From the NCBI GenBank assembly GCA_030629485.1, contig DAOVOW010000014.1:1-14224 (forward strand): 14,224 nt of DNA. Direction: 5' to 3'. Below, piece by piece: positions 1-6,918 of this stretch (the stretch's first letter is position 1; each line of letters starts with the position of its first letter). A model generated the notes under the pieces. It had not been told where the DNA came from. It ran no database searches and saw only the letters and a list, made by a program, of their open reading frames with translations. The translations under genes were made by a program, and so were the position numbers. This DNA is from a bacterium. GTDB lineage: Bacteria > Zixibacteria > MSB-5A5 > GN15 > FEB-12.

Positions 1-159
1 ATTCACCCGCAGTTCATCCTTGAGTTGCTCCAGTCGCTCTTTGCGCCGGGCCACCAGAATCAGGCGGGCGCCGCACTCGGCGAACTTTCGGGCGCAAGCA
101 GCGCCGATCCCGGAGGAGGCGCCGGTTATCAGAACGATTCTATCTTTCAGACTTGACAT
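1..159 (-). CDS. Short-chain dehydrogenase/reductase (SDR), N-terminal part
   Basis: Only the first 53 codons lie in the window; the gene runs off the left edge. The translation starts [20 protein letters not shown] and continues through [16 protein letters not shown]. It shows the beta1 strand, the glycine-rich TGxxxGIG dinucleotide-binding loop (residues about 13-19) and a beta2 strand ending in VARR. The arginines after beta2 are typical of SDRs that prefer NADP(H), but that is inference. The family uses a Rossmann fold to oxidise or reduce alcohols, ketones or sugars; the catalytic Tyr-x3-Lys and substrate region are outside the window, so no substrate can be named. The ATG at 157-159 is supported by a purine-rich Shine-Dalgarno (AGGAAAGGAA, about 165-174) with good spacing. 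The family call is firm and the specific role is unknown. Confidence 0.9.
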   Translation of the reverse strand, partial: MSSLKDRIVLITGASSGIGAACARKFAECGARLILVARRKERLEQLKDELRVN

Positions 160-625
160 TGAAATTCCTTTCCTCGCTATAGCCATCCGGGCTCCAAAGT
201 AAGGCGCCGCGGCGCCACAGTCAAACGATTGTCCCGTCAGCGCCACGTCTGTCAGCCGCGTTCTCCTGGGGAATGCCGAAAAATACGCAACTCTATTGGA
301 TAACACATAAGGAGCCGGTTGATTGGCGGGCACGTAGCTGTATGAATAACGCTGGATCTGGTTTGGTACTTGTAGATTGGCCGGATCGTTGTTATGGACC
401 TTCGGTATTGTCTATGTTCAGATGTTGAGCGCAATAGAGCATTAATAGGGCAGAAGCCTCTATTAGTGGAGTCGTGGGTCATGGTTGAACCCTCTTACGC
501 CTCCTGCGCTGATGGTTAAGTTCCTGTTATACAGTGCGCTAGCCGACAAGGCAAGAATTTCTCCGGGTTGCTGCTCAGGGGCACACGGTCTGCATTGGTT
601 TGGGCAGGAGCTAAATGTTTTGATC
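160..625. other. Intergenic stretch with no supported gene
   Basis: About 470 bases between the SDR start and the palindrome at 626. Open frames exist on both strands here, but none has a protein-like composition together with a good ribosome binding site. A weak inverted repeat (AATAGAG at 433-439, CTCTATT at 458-464) is the only structure seen. The stretch probably holds the SDR promoter on the minus strand and any promoter for the small ORF at 702, but no convincing -35/-10 pair was found. Confidence 0.5.
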
Positions 626-678
626 CGGATGCCCGACCTAATGCCTAAGGTGATCACCTTGGCTCGTTCGGGCATTTG
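626..678. repeat. 53-nt nested palindrome (candidate regulatory hairpin or operator)
   Basis: The outer arms ATGCCCGA (629-636) and TCGGGCAT (668-675) are perfectly complementary and extend three more pairs if G-T pairs are allowed. The centre is the perfect 14-bp palindrome AAGGTGATCACCTT (647-660), flanked by GCC (643-645) and GGC (661-663) with a one-base bulge. In RNA this would fold as one long interrupted hairpin; in DNA it could bind a dimeric regulator. It ends 11 nt before the Shine-Dalgarno of the small ORF at 702. There is no T-run on either side, so it is not an ordinary intrinsic terminator. Function unknown. Confidence 0.6.
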
Positions 679-701
679 AAACGCCAACGGAGGGCGATGC
701 C

Positions 702-848
702 ATGGTGACCACCAAGAAGAAGAGAGTGTTTTGCGGACTACCGAAGAAAACCTACTGGCATTTGTACAGCTTGCAGAACCTGCATTCGGAGAAACTGGCC
801 AAGATTGTCAACAAGGTCCTCAAGCACGAATACGTTCTTATAAAGTAG
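702..848 (+). CDS. Small lysine-rich hypothetical protein (48 aa)
   Basis: ATG at 702 opens a 48-codon frame ending in TAG at 846-848. It is preceded by GGAGGG (689-694) with 7 nt of spacing, a good ribosome binding site. The product starts MVTTKKKRVFCGLPKKTYWH, is strongly basic at the N-terminus, and then has a helix-like amphipathic stretch (LHSEKLAKIVNKVLKHEY). I do not recognise a family. The basic N-terminus followed by a helix would suit a small nucleic-acid-binding protein, but that is only a guess. It follows the nested palindrome at 626-678 directly, which may control it. It could also be a chance frame or the remnant of a longer gene; Shine-Dalgarno and composition favour a real gene. 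Confidence 0.5.
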   Translation: MVTTKKKRVFCGLPKKTYWHLYSLQNLHSEKLAKIVNKVLKHEYVLIK

Positions 849-866
849 TTCGCAGTACTTTTATAC

Positions 867-895
867 TTGACACCAGGAAGAGCGTCAGGTACTTT
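867..895 (+). promoter_or_regulatory. Sigma70-like promoter for the M23 peptidase gene
   Basis: TTGACA (867-872) matches the -35 consensus exactly. It is followed after 17 nt by TACTTT (890-895), which matches four of six -10 positions. Transcription would begin near 902, about 80 nt before the ATG at 981. This assumes a housekeeping sigma factor with the usual consensus. Confidence 0.4.
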
Positions 896-980
896 CGGCC
901 CTGTTTTGAGTACCGGTGAGTAAGTTGACTTAGATGTTGGCAGCAGCACCGGCAGTAGGAATGTTATTAATGGTGCGAGG

Positions 981-1880
981 ATGTTAAGAAAGAAACTGAC
1001 GCTGATATTAGTACCCGACGCCAGCCGGGATTTCAAACAGGTGAAAATCCCGGTGGCTTTGGTCTATCTGGTGGCTGTCATTTCAGTCGTTTCGTTGACG
1101 GCTGGGCTTTACTTCACTTCTCAATACTTTACCGACAAAGTAGCGCAAAAGGAGATCGAGCGTCTCCGCGTCGAGAACAAGGAACTGTCTGACAATTTCG
1201 AGCAGATGCGCTGGAATCTGGCCGAGGTCGAGAATCGCTATGCCGGCTTGGTCGAGAAAGAGATTGTCCTGCGAACCGCCTTTGACCTGCCGGAGATTGA
1301 TTTGCAGGAACGTCAGTTGGGTGTCGGTGGTCCCGCGGCCAAGACGATCCCAACCAGTCCCACTCAGAAGAAAGCCCGGATGGCCGAAGTGGAGCTCGAT
1401 TACCTGCTGCGGCTGTCACGGTTTGAGTTGGAGAAATTCGACGAGGTCCACACCGCTCTTAGCGACCTGAAGGATCGGCTGACCCACACCCCTTCGATCT
1501 GGCCTGCTAAAGGCTGGTTTTCTCGCGGCTATGGGATGAAATACGACCCGTTTACCGGTTATAAGCGGATGCATCGGGGGATCGACATCGCCAACCATCG
1601 CGGCACGCCGATCGTGACTACAGCCGACGGCAAAGTGGTGAAAGTCGGCAATAACGGCGGAATGGGTAAGACGGTGGTGGTCGACCACGGCTACGGCTTC
1701 CGCACTCTTTATGGTCACCTGTCAAAGTCGGAAGTTAAGGTTGGACAGAGAGTCAAGCGGGGTGAGGTGATCGCCCTGATGGGTTCCACCGGATACTCGA
1801 CCGGTCCGCATCTGCACTACGAAGTCATCCGCAACGGGAAGAATCTCAATCCCAGGAAATTCTGTCTGAACGAGAAGTAG
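981..1880 (+). CDS. Membrane-anchored M23 (LytM-type) metallopeptidase
   Basis: A 299-residue protein predicted to cut peptide cross-links in peptidoglycan, or to activate amidases if its own activity is weak. Residues about 23-46 form one transmembrane helix after a short basic N-terminus. Residues about 55-95 (KEIERLRVENKEL and onward) look like a coiled coil, and another helical part precedes the catalytic domain at about 190-295. The domain has the family zinc motifs: H198-x3-D202 (MHRGID) and the HxH pair H277/H279 (GPHLHYEV), plus the conserved H246 (YGHL). With all these present it is probably an active enzyme, unlike EnvC or NlpD-type activators with missing ligands. The layout (helix, coiled coil, M23) is that of division- or shape-related wall hydrolases. 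The start at 981 is the only suitable one; ATGs at 961 and 970 open a frame that stops at 985-987. The gene looks monocistronic, with its own promoter and terminator. Confidence 0.9.
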   Translation: MLRKKLTLILVPDASRDFKQVKIPVALVYLVAVISVVSLTAGLYFTSQYFTDKVAQKEIERLRVENKELSDNFEQMRWNLAEVENRYAGLVEKEIVLRTAFDLPEIDLQERQLGVGGPAAKTIPTSPTQKKARMAEVELDYLLRLSRFELEKFDEVHTALSDLKDRLTHTPSIWPAKGWFSRGYGMKYDPFTGYKRMHRGIDIANHRGTPIVTTADGKVVKVGNNGGMGKTVVVDHGYGFRTLYGHLSKSEVKVGQRVKRGEVIALMGSTGYSTGPHLHYEVIRNGKNLNPRKFCLNEK

Positions 1881-1903
1881 ATCCGTTCTCAACCGAATTA
1901 CAC

Positions 1904-1932
1904 AACCGCCGCTTGTATGCGGCGGTTTTTTT
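1904..1932 (+). terminator. Rho-independent terminator of the M23 gene
   Basis: A perfect 9-bp stem, AACCGCCGC (1904-1912) with GCGGCGGTT (1919-1927), closes a 6-nt loop and runs into a T-tract (1926-1932). It lies 24 nt after the M23 stop codon. Textbook intrinsic terminator. Confidence 0.92.
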
Positions 1933-2034
1933 GTTGTGGGTGGTGTGGGGAGGATCCAACAAAGGTGGGGGTTCGTCCGGCAGATTCCGATAATAGTTGA
2001 TAAGATCAATATTAGGTTATCTGGAGGACTGCAA

Positions 2035-2397
2035 ATGTCGAGATATGGTGAAGCCGCCGTGAAAGCAGAGAGAAAGAGGCTCCCGGGTAAAAAACTGACA
2101 CCCGTTGAGGCCTGGGAGTGGGCGATCAATCAGTCCAGCCTCTCTGATTCAAGCAAGAAGAAGTGTTGCCCCAAACTTGCATACGTAGGTTTATGTGAAT
2201 CCAAAAAGGTTGTTTCTTCTGAGAAAAGTAAGAATAAGAGATACGCACGCGAGGCAGTGAGGATCCTTCGCAAGACCAGGCCCTCAAGCGCTGCGGCGTT
2301 GTGGCGTCAGGTCACAGCCAATCTGAAGTGTAAGGGACTCACACACAACGGTCAAATGGACGTGGTGCTGGCATTGAAGGATGCCGGATATATTTAG
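2035..2397 (+). CDS. Small protein resembling DUF6979 (120 aa)
   Basis: A 120-residue soluble, basic protein. Recognisable blocks are MSRYGEAAVKA at the N-terminus, LTPVEAWEWA, a cysteine-containing KKKCCPKLAYVGLCESK block (residues about 42-58), NKRYAREAVRILR, and a C-terminal HNGQMDVVLALKDAGYI. From memory this pattern (YG.AA, P.eAW, CP...GLC, NK.YA..Av, hN.QMDVVLAL) is that of DUF6979, a family of unknown function; this needs a profile search. The cysteines might bind a metal, but with no clear ligand set this is speculation. The ATG at 2035 is chosen because GGAGG (2022-2026) stands 8 nt before it. The frame is open back to 1936, but that part overlaps the region just after the preceding terminator. 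No partner gene is evident, as repeats follow it. Confidence 0.75.
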   Translation: MSRYGEAAVKAERKRLPGKKLTPVEAWEWAINQSSLSDSSKKKCCPKLAYVGLCESKKVVSSEKSKNKRYAREAVRILRKTRPSSAAALWRQVTANLKCKGLTHNGQMDVVLALKDAGYI

Positions 2398-2451
2398 GGA
2401 AGAATATCCCAGCCCCTCAATGCACACCGACTCTCCACGCGCCACTAACCT

Positions 2452-2475
2452 CATGCTGAGCGGAGTCGAAGCATG
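2452..2475. repeat. Palindromic repeat unit 1 (CATGCT / AGCATG)
   Basis: CATGCT (2452-2457) and AGCATG (2470-2475) flank GAGCGGAGTCGA. The whole looks like a short dispersed intergenic repeat of the kind containing CTTCGACTCCGCTCAGCATG, which I recall from many bacterial genomes. It is the first of four such units in about 195 bases. Confidence 0.5.
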
Positions 2476-2477
2476 CA

Positions 2478-2551
2478 CTGTCATACTGGCGCAGGCCAGT
2501 ATCTAGTCTTCAATTCAAAAACTGGATTCCGGGTCAGGCCCGGAATGACAG
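2478..2551. repeat. Composite palindromic repeat unit 2 (two hairpins within CTGTCAT / ATGACAG)
   Basis: The outer 7-bp inverted repeat CTGTCAT (2478-2484) and ATGACAG (2545-2551) encloses two internal hairpins. The first is ATACTGGC (2483-2490) with GCCAGTAT (2495-2502). The second is ATTCCGGG (2526-2533) with CCCGGAAT (2539-2546). The element has the form of a REP-pair or small non-autonomous mobile repeat. Similar GTCAT-CTGG-...-CCCGGAATGACA sequences are, from memory, widespread intergenic repeats in bacteria. Confidence 0.65.
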
Positions 2552-2571
2552 AAGTGTCATGTTTTGTGCGC

Positions 2572-2591
2572 GGCAGACCTCCCGGTCTGCC
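2572..2591. repeat. Palindromic repeat unit 3 (GGCAGACC hairpin)
   Basis: GGCAGACC (2572-2579), loop TCCC, GGTCTGCC (2584-2591): a perfect 8-bp stem. It shares the GGCAGAC core with unit 4, about 50 nt downstream, which suggests a related repeat family. Confidence 0.6.
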
Positions 2592-2622
2592 CGTTTGAAG
2601 GACGTATCCAAAGTAATCAAGG

Positions 2623-2642
2623 GGCAGACGAGGACGTCTGCC
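2623..2642. repeat. Palindromic repeat unit 4 (GGCAGACG hairpin)
   Basis: GGCAGACG (2623-2630), loop AGGA, CGTCTGCC (2635-2642): a perfect 8-bp stem with a tetraloop, closely related to unit 3. No T-run follows. The rest of this intergenic stretch (2643-2741) is A- and C-rich and should hold the promoter of the sigma factor operon, but no clear motif was identified. Confidence 0.6.
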
Positions 2643-2741
2643 GCCCACAAGAACTTTCAGATCTTCTTGGTTCGGCAGAAAAAGTCTCCCCCACCAAAAA
2701 AATAAAAAACTTTCCCCCTGCCCGTGTGTCTTCAATATAGC

Positions 2742-3296
2742 ATGGCAGTAAACGTCAAGACAGAGGACAGACCACCGATCGTGGAAACCAGCAGCAACCA
2801 TCAGCAGTTTACCGAGCTTTTTCACCTCTACAAGGACCGCACCTACGACTTTGCCCTCAGGATGTTAGGTGATGCCCACGCCGCCGGTGATGTTGCTCAG
2901 GATGTGTTCATTCGTCTGTACGAACATCAGAGTAACCATCACCACATCGAAGACGTCAAGAGTTGGTTGTTTATCGTGACTCGTAACCTCTGTTTGAACC
3001 ATATGCGGAATCGAGGCAGGCAGGTGCCACTTGATGCGCTGGATGATCAGTTGGCTCAAACCAATCCGGCCGTCGATCCGAGACAACGAGCCCTGCGGCG
3101 GGCGCTGGCCACCCTGGAGTCACCATACCGGGAGGCGCTGATCCTCAAGGTGTACCAAGGGTTTGCATATATCGAGATTGCCGAGATCCTTGGGACTACG
3201 GTTCCGGCCGTGCGGGCGATCTTGTTCAAGGCTCGCAACCAGTTGCGGGATGAACTCAATAGAACTCAAGCGAAAGGTGATAGCTATGAACTGTGA
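2742..3296 (+). CDS. ECF-type (sigma70 family, group 4) RNA polymerase sigma factor
   Basis: 184 residues, the usual ECF length. Region sigma2 spans about 22-92 and contains AGDVAQDVFIRLYEH (core binding) and SWLFIVTRNLCLNHMRNRGR (-10 recognition helix). A short linker follows, then sigma4 at about 118-172 with LESPYREALILKVYQGFAYI and the helix-turn-helix EIAEILGTTVPAVRAILFKAR (-35 recognition). It would direct RNA polymerase to a small regulon once freed from its anti-sigma factor. ATG at 2742 is chosen; GTG at 2724 would add six residues, and neither has a clear Shine-Dalgarno. The 3' end overlaps the anti-sigma gene by 11 nt, implying translational coupling. No ECF-type promoter (GGAAC-like -35) was found upstream, so autoregulation is not shown. 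Confidence 0.92.
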   Translation: MAVNVKTEDRPPIVETSSNHQQFTELFHLYKDRTYDFALRMLGDAHAAGDVAQDVFIRLYEHQSNHHHIEDVKSWLFIVTRNLCLNHMRNRGRQVPLDALDDQLAQTNPAVDPRQRALRRALATLESPYREALILKVYQGFAYIEIAEILGTTVPAVRAILFKARNQLRDELNRTQAKGDSYEL

Positions 3297-3747
3297 GCAC
3301 TGCCGTCAACTCATCTCAGCCCTTGTCGACGAGGAGCTGACCGAAGGGGAGCGGGGCTCATTGGACGAACATCTCGCGCAATGCTCGGAATGCGCGCAAT
3401 ACTCTGAGCAGATTCGTGAGCTTGAACGACTGACATCCGAGTGGGAGTCATCAGCGATGCCGCGTGACATTGAGCAGGCGATACTGGACAGGGCGAAGCA
3501 GAAACCGCATGGCTGGTTGGGTCGTGTGGGGGGTGGCAGCTACCGTATCCCAAGGCCGGTGGCCTGGGCGGCGGTGCTACTGCTGGCGCTGCTCTCGGTG
3601 AACAGCCTGATCTCTCGCAACGGTTCGACTCAGGAGGAACAGTTCATAACTACCCCTGAAAACAATCAGCCGGTTCAGCACATTATTCTGACCCAGGCCG
3701 ACATTGTGCAAACATACACGACCGGCTCAGCCCCAGCCGATCTGTAG
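3286..3747 (+). CDS. Anti-sigma factor with zinc-finger (zf-HC2/ZAS) domain and one transmembrane helix
   Basis: 153 residues. The N-terminal domain carries C3 and C6, then H29-x3-C33-x2-C36 (EHLAQCSEC), the ZAS motif of anti-sigma factors that clamp ECF sigma factors. A single hydrophobic helix (about 92-109, VAWAAVLLLALLSVNSLI) divides it into a cytoplasmic N-terminal and a short extracytoplasmic C-terminal part of about 44 residues, so the trigger is probably sensed at or outside the membrane. Start at ATG 3286 is preferred because it puts the CEHC motif at the N-terminus as usual for the family, has an upstream AAAGGTGA, and overlaps the sigma gene end by 11 nt. The open frame continues back to 3163, but that part lies inside the sigma gene. 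Release could be by redox change at the cysteines or by proteolysis; the sequence does not tell. Confidence 0.88.
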   Translation: MNCEHCRQLISALVDEELTEGERGSLDEHLAQCSECAQYSEQIRELERLTSEWESSAMPRDIEQAILDRAKQKPHGWLGRVGGGSYRIPRPVAWAAVLLLALLSVNSLISRNGSTQEEQFITTPENNQPVQHIILTQADIVQTYTTGSAPADL

Positions 3748-3781
3748 TGTTAACTTACTATTTGAAAAGGAGATAACCAAG

Positions 3782-4819
3782 ATGAAGGCTTTACTTATAC
3801 TACTAACAACTCTGCTCTTGTCTGGTGTCGTTCTGGCCGATGATGACGGACCGATGTTCACGGTGCGGGCCATTGTCAAGGCGGACGGAGCCAATGGAAC
3901 TTCGGGCGGATCGGGCTCGTTTACTTTGCCTGAAAACGAATACGGTCGGATTATTCTCGCCTTCTACAAGAACGGCACGAGCTTTCGCGTGCTTGCTGCC
4001 GGACCCAAGGTCTTGCCGGGACAACACTTATCGGAGAAGTATTGCCAGCCGGCAGACTCGGACGGATTGACGTTGACTATCGATCTCTGTTTGAAGGCGC
4101 GCATCACCGAGGATGGACGAATCCGCCTTTCGGGTCTGATGGCACAGATGACGCGAGCGCAGAATCAGGATGAACCGCTGTTCACTTACTCGGAAGAGAA
4201 AATCAAGTGCCTGCTCTCAAGCGGCGGCTCGAAGGAGTTAACTATTGAGTCGGTGCCGCCTTGGGAGAATCTCCGGGTTCAGATCTCCGTCTCCAGTTCC
4301 GACCAGTTGATCTTTGAACCTAAGTCGTACACCGAGATTACGTTCAAAGGAGAATACACGCTTTACAATGAGGACACCAGGAATGTCGAGATGGAAGAGG
4401 GGATCGGTACATTGATTTTCGCGGCTGAGGATGGAGAAGTGACCATAGGGGGAAGCCACCACAAGAACACCTTCCAGCTGCCCGGCGGTGACTCGCTGAT
4501 GCTGATGACTATGCATGATATCAGCAAATTCCGTTGGAACAAAAATGGGAGCGCCACCTTTGAGTTTGAACTCTCTCGCCACTATGCCGTTAACCCCTAC
4601 CAGGCGGATTCCATTGTCCACGGGGGCAGTTTTATCAGCCTGGGGGAGCATGGAATCGCTGCCGATCGTATGACCGTCACCCGCTTCAACCGCACTATCA
4701 CCGCCCGGCCCGGTGAGAGAACCGAGATAGAGATTCCTTCCGATGCCAACAACCCTCTGGGATTCGACTTTACGGAGCGAATTGACCTCGTCTACACCGT
4801 GAAGACAGTGAATTACTAG
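3782..4819 (+). CDS. Secreted protein of unknown function, third gene of the sigma/anti-sigma cassette
   Basis: 345 residues with a clear signal peptide (MKALLILLTTLLLSGVVLA, cleavage near A19-D20). The mature part is rich in beta-forming and acidic residues and has no catalytic motif that I recognise. It seems to fall in two halves, about 25-172 and 180-345, each ending in a similar strand pattern (KELTIESVP near 151-159 and RTEIEIPS near 313-320). This suggests a duplicated beta-sandwich or barrel-like unit, and is inference. AAGGAG (3767-3772) lies 9 nt before the ATG, and the gene starts 34 nt after the anti-sigma stop, so it is probably co-transcribed. The position suggests a periplasmic or outer-surface protein that is the output of the sigma factor or the ligand sensed by the anti-sigma factor. 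I know of no family name for it. Confidence 0.8.
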   Translation: MKALLILLTTLLLSGVVLADDDGPMFTVRAIVKADGANGTSGGSGSFTLPENEYGRIILAFYKNGTSFRVLAAGPKVLPGQHLSEKYCQPADSDGLTLTIDLCLKARITEDGRIRLSGLMAQMTRAQNQDEPLFTYSEEKIKCLLSSGGSKELTIESVPPWENLRVQISVSSSDQLIFEPKSYTEITFKGEYTLYNEDTRNVEMEEGIGTLIFAAEDGEVTIGGSHHKNTFQLPGGDSLMLMTMHDISKFRWNKNGSATFEFELSRHYAVNPYQADSIVHGGSFISLGEHGIAADRMTVTRFNRTITARPGERTEIEIPSDANNPLGFDFTERIDLVYTVKTVNY

Positions 4820-4831
4820 CCTAATCACCGA

Positions 4832-4854
4832 CGGGCCGGGTAAAAACCGGCCCG
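4832..4854 (+). terminator. Hairpin after the sigma cassette, possible terminator
   Basis: CGGGCCGG (4832-4839) pairs with CCGGCCCG (4847-4854) across GTAAAAA, a perfect 8-bp GC stem 12 nt after the stop codon at 4817-4819. There is no T-run behind it, so it may be a weak terminator or an mRNA 3'-end stabiliser. Confidence 0.45.
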
Positions 4855-5079
4855 CCTTGACCACATTCTTAAGCGATACCACCTGCCTCGAATCAATGAT
4901 TTGTTGTTGGGATGAGAACTGGTGTCCTGTCCCGGGATAAGATTCACACCGTCTTGTGCCCGGCGGAGACAAGGCCCACTGCTACGCGACAGAAAAAGCA
5001 ACTTGTGGGACAGCCTCTCCACCTCTGCCGCGGTGAGACCCACCCCGGCCTCCGTCACGACAGGGGATGAGAATACCGA
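4855..5079. other. Intergenic stretch between converging operons
   Basis: About 225 bases between the plus-strand sigma cassette and the minus-strand ABC genes. I see no convincing gene; the short open frames have neither protein-like composition nor ribosome binding sites. It may contain decayed dispersed repeat sequence, which could not be checked here. Confidence 0.4.
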
Positions 5080-5108
5080 GTGGTGTCAGGCGACTCGCCT
5101 GACACCAC
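5080..5108 (-). terminator. Strong hairpin after the ABC operon, possible terminator
   Basis: GTGGTGTCAGGCG (5080-5092) and CGCCTGACACCAC (5096-5108) form a perfect 13-bp stem with a 3-nt loop, ending 13 nt beyond the ABC gene stop at 5122-5124. The perfect stem suggests function, but no T-tract follows on either strand. It could instead be another palindromic repeat. Confidence 0.5.
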
Positions 5109-5121
5109 CACGCTATCGCAA

Positions 5122-6918
5122 TCATGCACCGACTTCTTCAGCCAGTTGGTAGCGCTTGTAAATTCGAGCGTAATGGCCTTCACGCGCAATCAACTCGTGA
5201 TGCCGACCGGAATCCACCACGCGACCTTCAGCCAGCACGAAGATATTGTCCGCACGCTCCAGCGTGTCCGGGCGATGAGTGATCAGTATCGCCGTCATAC
5301 CTGGCATCACCTCCTGCAACTTCTCCCACAGAGCCGTCTCCGTTCGTGAATCCAACGCCGAGGTGCAGTCGTCCAGTATCAGAATCTTCGGTTTCCCGAC
5401 CAGCGCCCGCGCCAATGCCAGCCGCTGTTTCTGGCCGCCCGAGATGGACATACCGCGCGTCCCGATCGGCGTGTCGAGACCTTTCGGGAAGGTCGCGATC
5501 TCGTCCTTCAACTGAGCGACATCAATCGCCCATTCGAGTACGGCCTCCGATATGCTCTCGCGTCCGAACAGTATATTGTTGCGCACGGTGTCGGAGAACA
5601 GCGTCGGTTCCTGCGGCACGTAGCCGATGCTGCGGCGAAGATCCTCCAGCTTGAACTGCTTCAGGTCCACGCCGTCAAGTTTGACCACGCCACCGGTGGG
5701 GTCGACCAGCCGCGGGATCATGTTGATCAGCCAACTCTTGCCGGAACCGACTCGCCCCACCACCGCTACCGTCTGACCGGCCTCGATGTCGAGCGAAACG
5801 CCATCGATGATAGCACGCTCAACGTCCGGGAAACGAAACCTGACATTTTCAAAAGTAAGCTGTCCGGCCACGTTTCCGTTGGGGCTGTGCCGACCGTTGT
5901 CGGGTACCATCGGCATAATCTTTTCCAACTCCACCAGCCGGTTGATCGACACCGCCGACTGGCGCGACTTGACCAGGAACTGGCCGATGTCAAACATCGG
6001 GAAGATCAGGTACACGGTGTAGTATATGAAGGCGCCCAGCTTCCCGATGGACAGGTTGCTGTTTATGGCCATGTAGCCGCCGCCAACCAGGACGATAATG
6101 ATGCCGAGTTGCCAGATGTAGAAGTACATAGACTCCACCACCGTCATGGCCTTGATGGTCGATATCTCGGCATTACGGCGATCCTGAACCGCAGCTTCGA
6201 AACTCTTCTTCTGCGATGGTTCCTTGACGTAGGCTTTGACCACTCTGATGCCGGAGAAGCAGGCTTCCATGACATCGTTGAAGCGCGAGATGCGCGTCTG
6301 CAAGTAGTCGTAGCGTTTATCCAGCACCGACGCACTCAGGAAGAAAACCACTATCAGGATCGGTAGTGGTCCGGCCGTCCACAGGGTCAGGGTCGGGTCG
6401 ATGGTGGTCATCATTATGACCGTAAAAGTCACCATGATCAACGCTTCATACAGTCGGAAGATACCGCTGCAGGCAAACCAGGAGAGTTTCTCGGCCACGT
6501 CGTCGGTCATGCGGGTGACCAGATCGCCGCTGCGGAACTGGTTGAAGAAGTTCGGTCCTTTGAGCGTGATCCGGTCGAACGCATCCTGTCGAAACAGCCA
6601 TTCCAGTTTCAGGTTCATCCAGGCACGGTGCGACTGCAGGACGGCGTATAGAATAGCTGCCATCAGTCCCAGTAATACCAGCGTCAACGCCAACCCGGCT
6701 GCGGTCGACAGACCGAGGCTCTGCGCCGTGTCGTTGATCCACTGTGCCGCCCAGTGCTCCGGGACCTGGTCGCTTTCAAAGTAGTCGATACTGAACTCAA
6801 TCATTCGCGGTATCGATACTTGAAAGACCGCCTGAAGCGGGGTTAACAGGATTAATACGGCCAACACGTATCTATAGCGCCGGTAGTATCTCCAAAACCA
6901 TTTTATTTTATCCAACAT
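5122..6918 (-). CDS. ABC transporter half-subunit (permease-ATPase fusion) with degenerate Walker B
   Basis: 598 residues: six-helix exporter-type membrane domain (about 15-320), then an ATPase domain (about 350-590). Walker A is GRVGSGKSW (388-396), the Q-loop Gln436 is in YVPQEPTL, the signature SISGGQ (491-496) is canonical, and the H-loop His is H548 (THRP). In Walker B (ILILDDCTSALD) the catalytic Glu is replaced by Asp517. In heterodimeric exporters of the TM287/288 and BmrC/BmrD kind the subunit with the altered Walker B keeps the normal signature, exactly as here. It should therefore pair with the upstream gene, whose 3' end it overlaps by 11 nt (GGAG lies 9 nt before the ATG). The substrate cannot be deduced; lipids, peptides or drugs are all possible. 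Confidence 0.92.
   Translation of the reverse strand: MLDKIKWFWRYYRRYRYVLAVLILLTPLQAVFQVSIPRMIEFSIDYFESDQVPEHWAAQWINDTAQSLGLSTAAGLALTLVLLGLMAAILYAVLQSHRAWMNLKLEWLFRQDAFDRITLKGPNFFNQFRSGDLVTRMTDDVAEKLSWFACSGIFRLYEALIMVTFTVIMMTTIDPTLTLWTAGPLPILIVVFFLSASVLDKRYDYLQTRISRFNDVMEACFSGIRVVKAYVKEPSQKKSFEAAVQDRRNAEISTIKAMTVVESMYFYIWQLGIIIVLVGGGYMAINSNLSIGKLGAFIYYTVYLIFPMFDIGQFLVKSRQSAVSINRLVELEKIMPMVPDNGRHSPNGNVAGQLTFENVRFRFPDVERAIIDGVSLDIEAGQTVAVVGRVGSGKSWLINMIPRLVDPTGGVVKLDGVDLKQFKLEDLRRSIGYVPQEPTLFSDTVRNNILFGRESISEAVLEWAIDVAQLKDEIATFPKGLDTPIGTRGMSISGGQKQRLALARALVGKPKILILDDCTSALDSRTETALWEKLQEVMPGMTAILITHRPDTLERADNIFVLAEGRVVDSGRHHELIAREGHYARIYKRYQLAEEVGA

Noticed and set aside
626..678. The nested palindrome as an integron attC site
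   Set aside because: The GTTRRRY/RYYYAAC core sites are lacking and no integrase is present.
252..687. Open frames of 64-76 codons on both strands in the empty left interval
   Set aside because: Compositions are not protein-like, they overlap one another on opposite strands, and no good ribosome binding site was seen.
961..987. An eight-codon leader ORF (ATG 961) overlapping the M23 start
   Set aside because: An AGGA precedes it, but it is too short and without regulatory codon pattern to support as a leader peptide.
2452..2642. The palindrome cluster as a CRISPR array
   Set aside because: The units differ in sequence, spacing is irregular and there are no cas genes.
4238..4972. A 244-codon open frame on the minus strand
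   Set aside because: It lies antisense to the secreted-protein gene, which has a signal peptide, Shine-Dalgarno and operon context. The minus frame has no domain and is a shadow.
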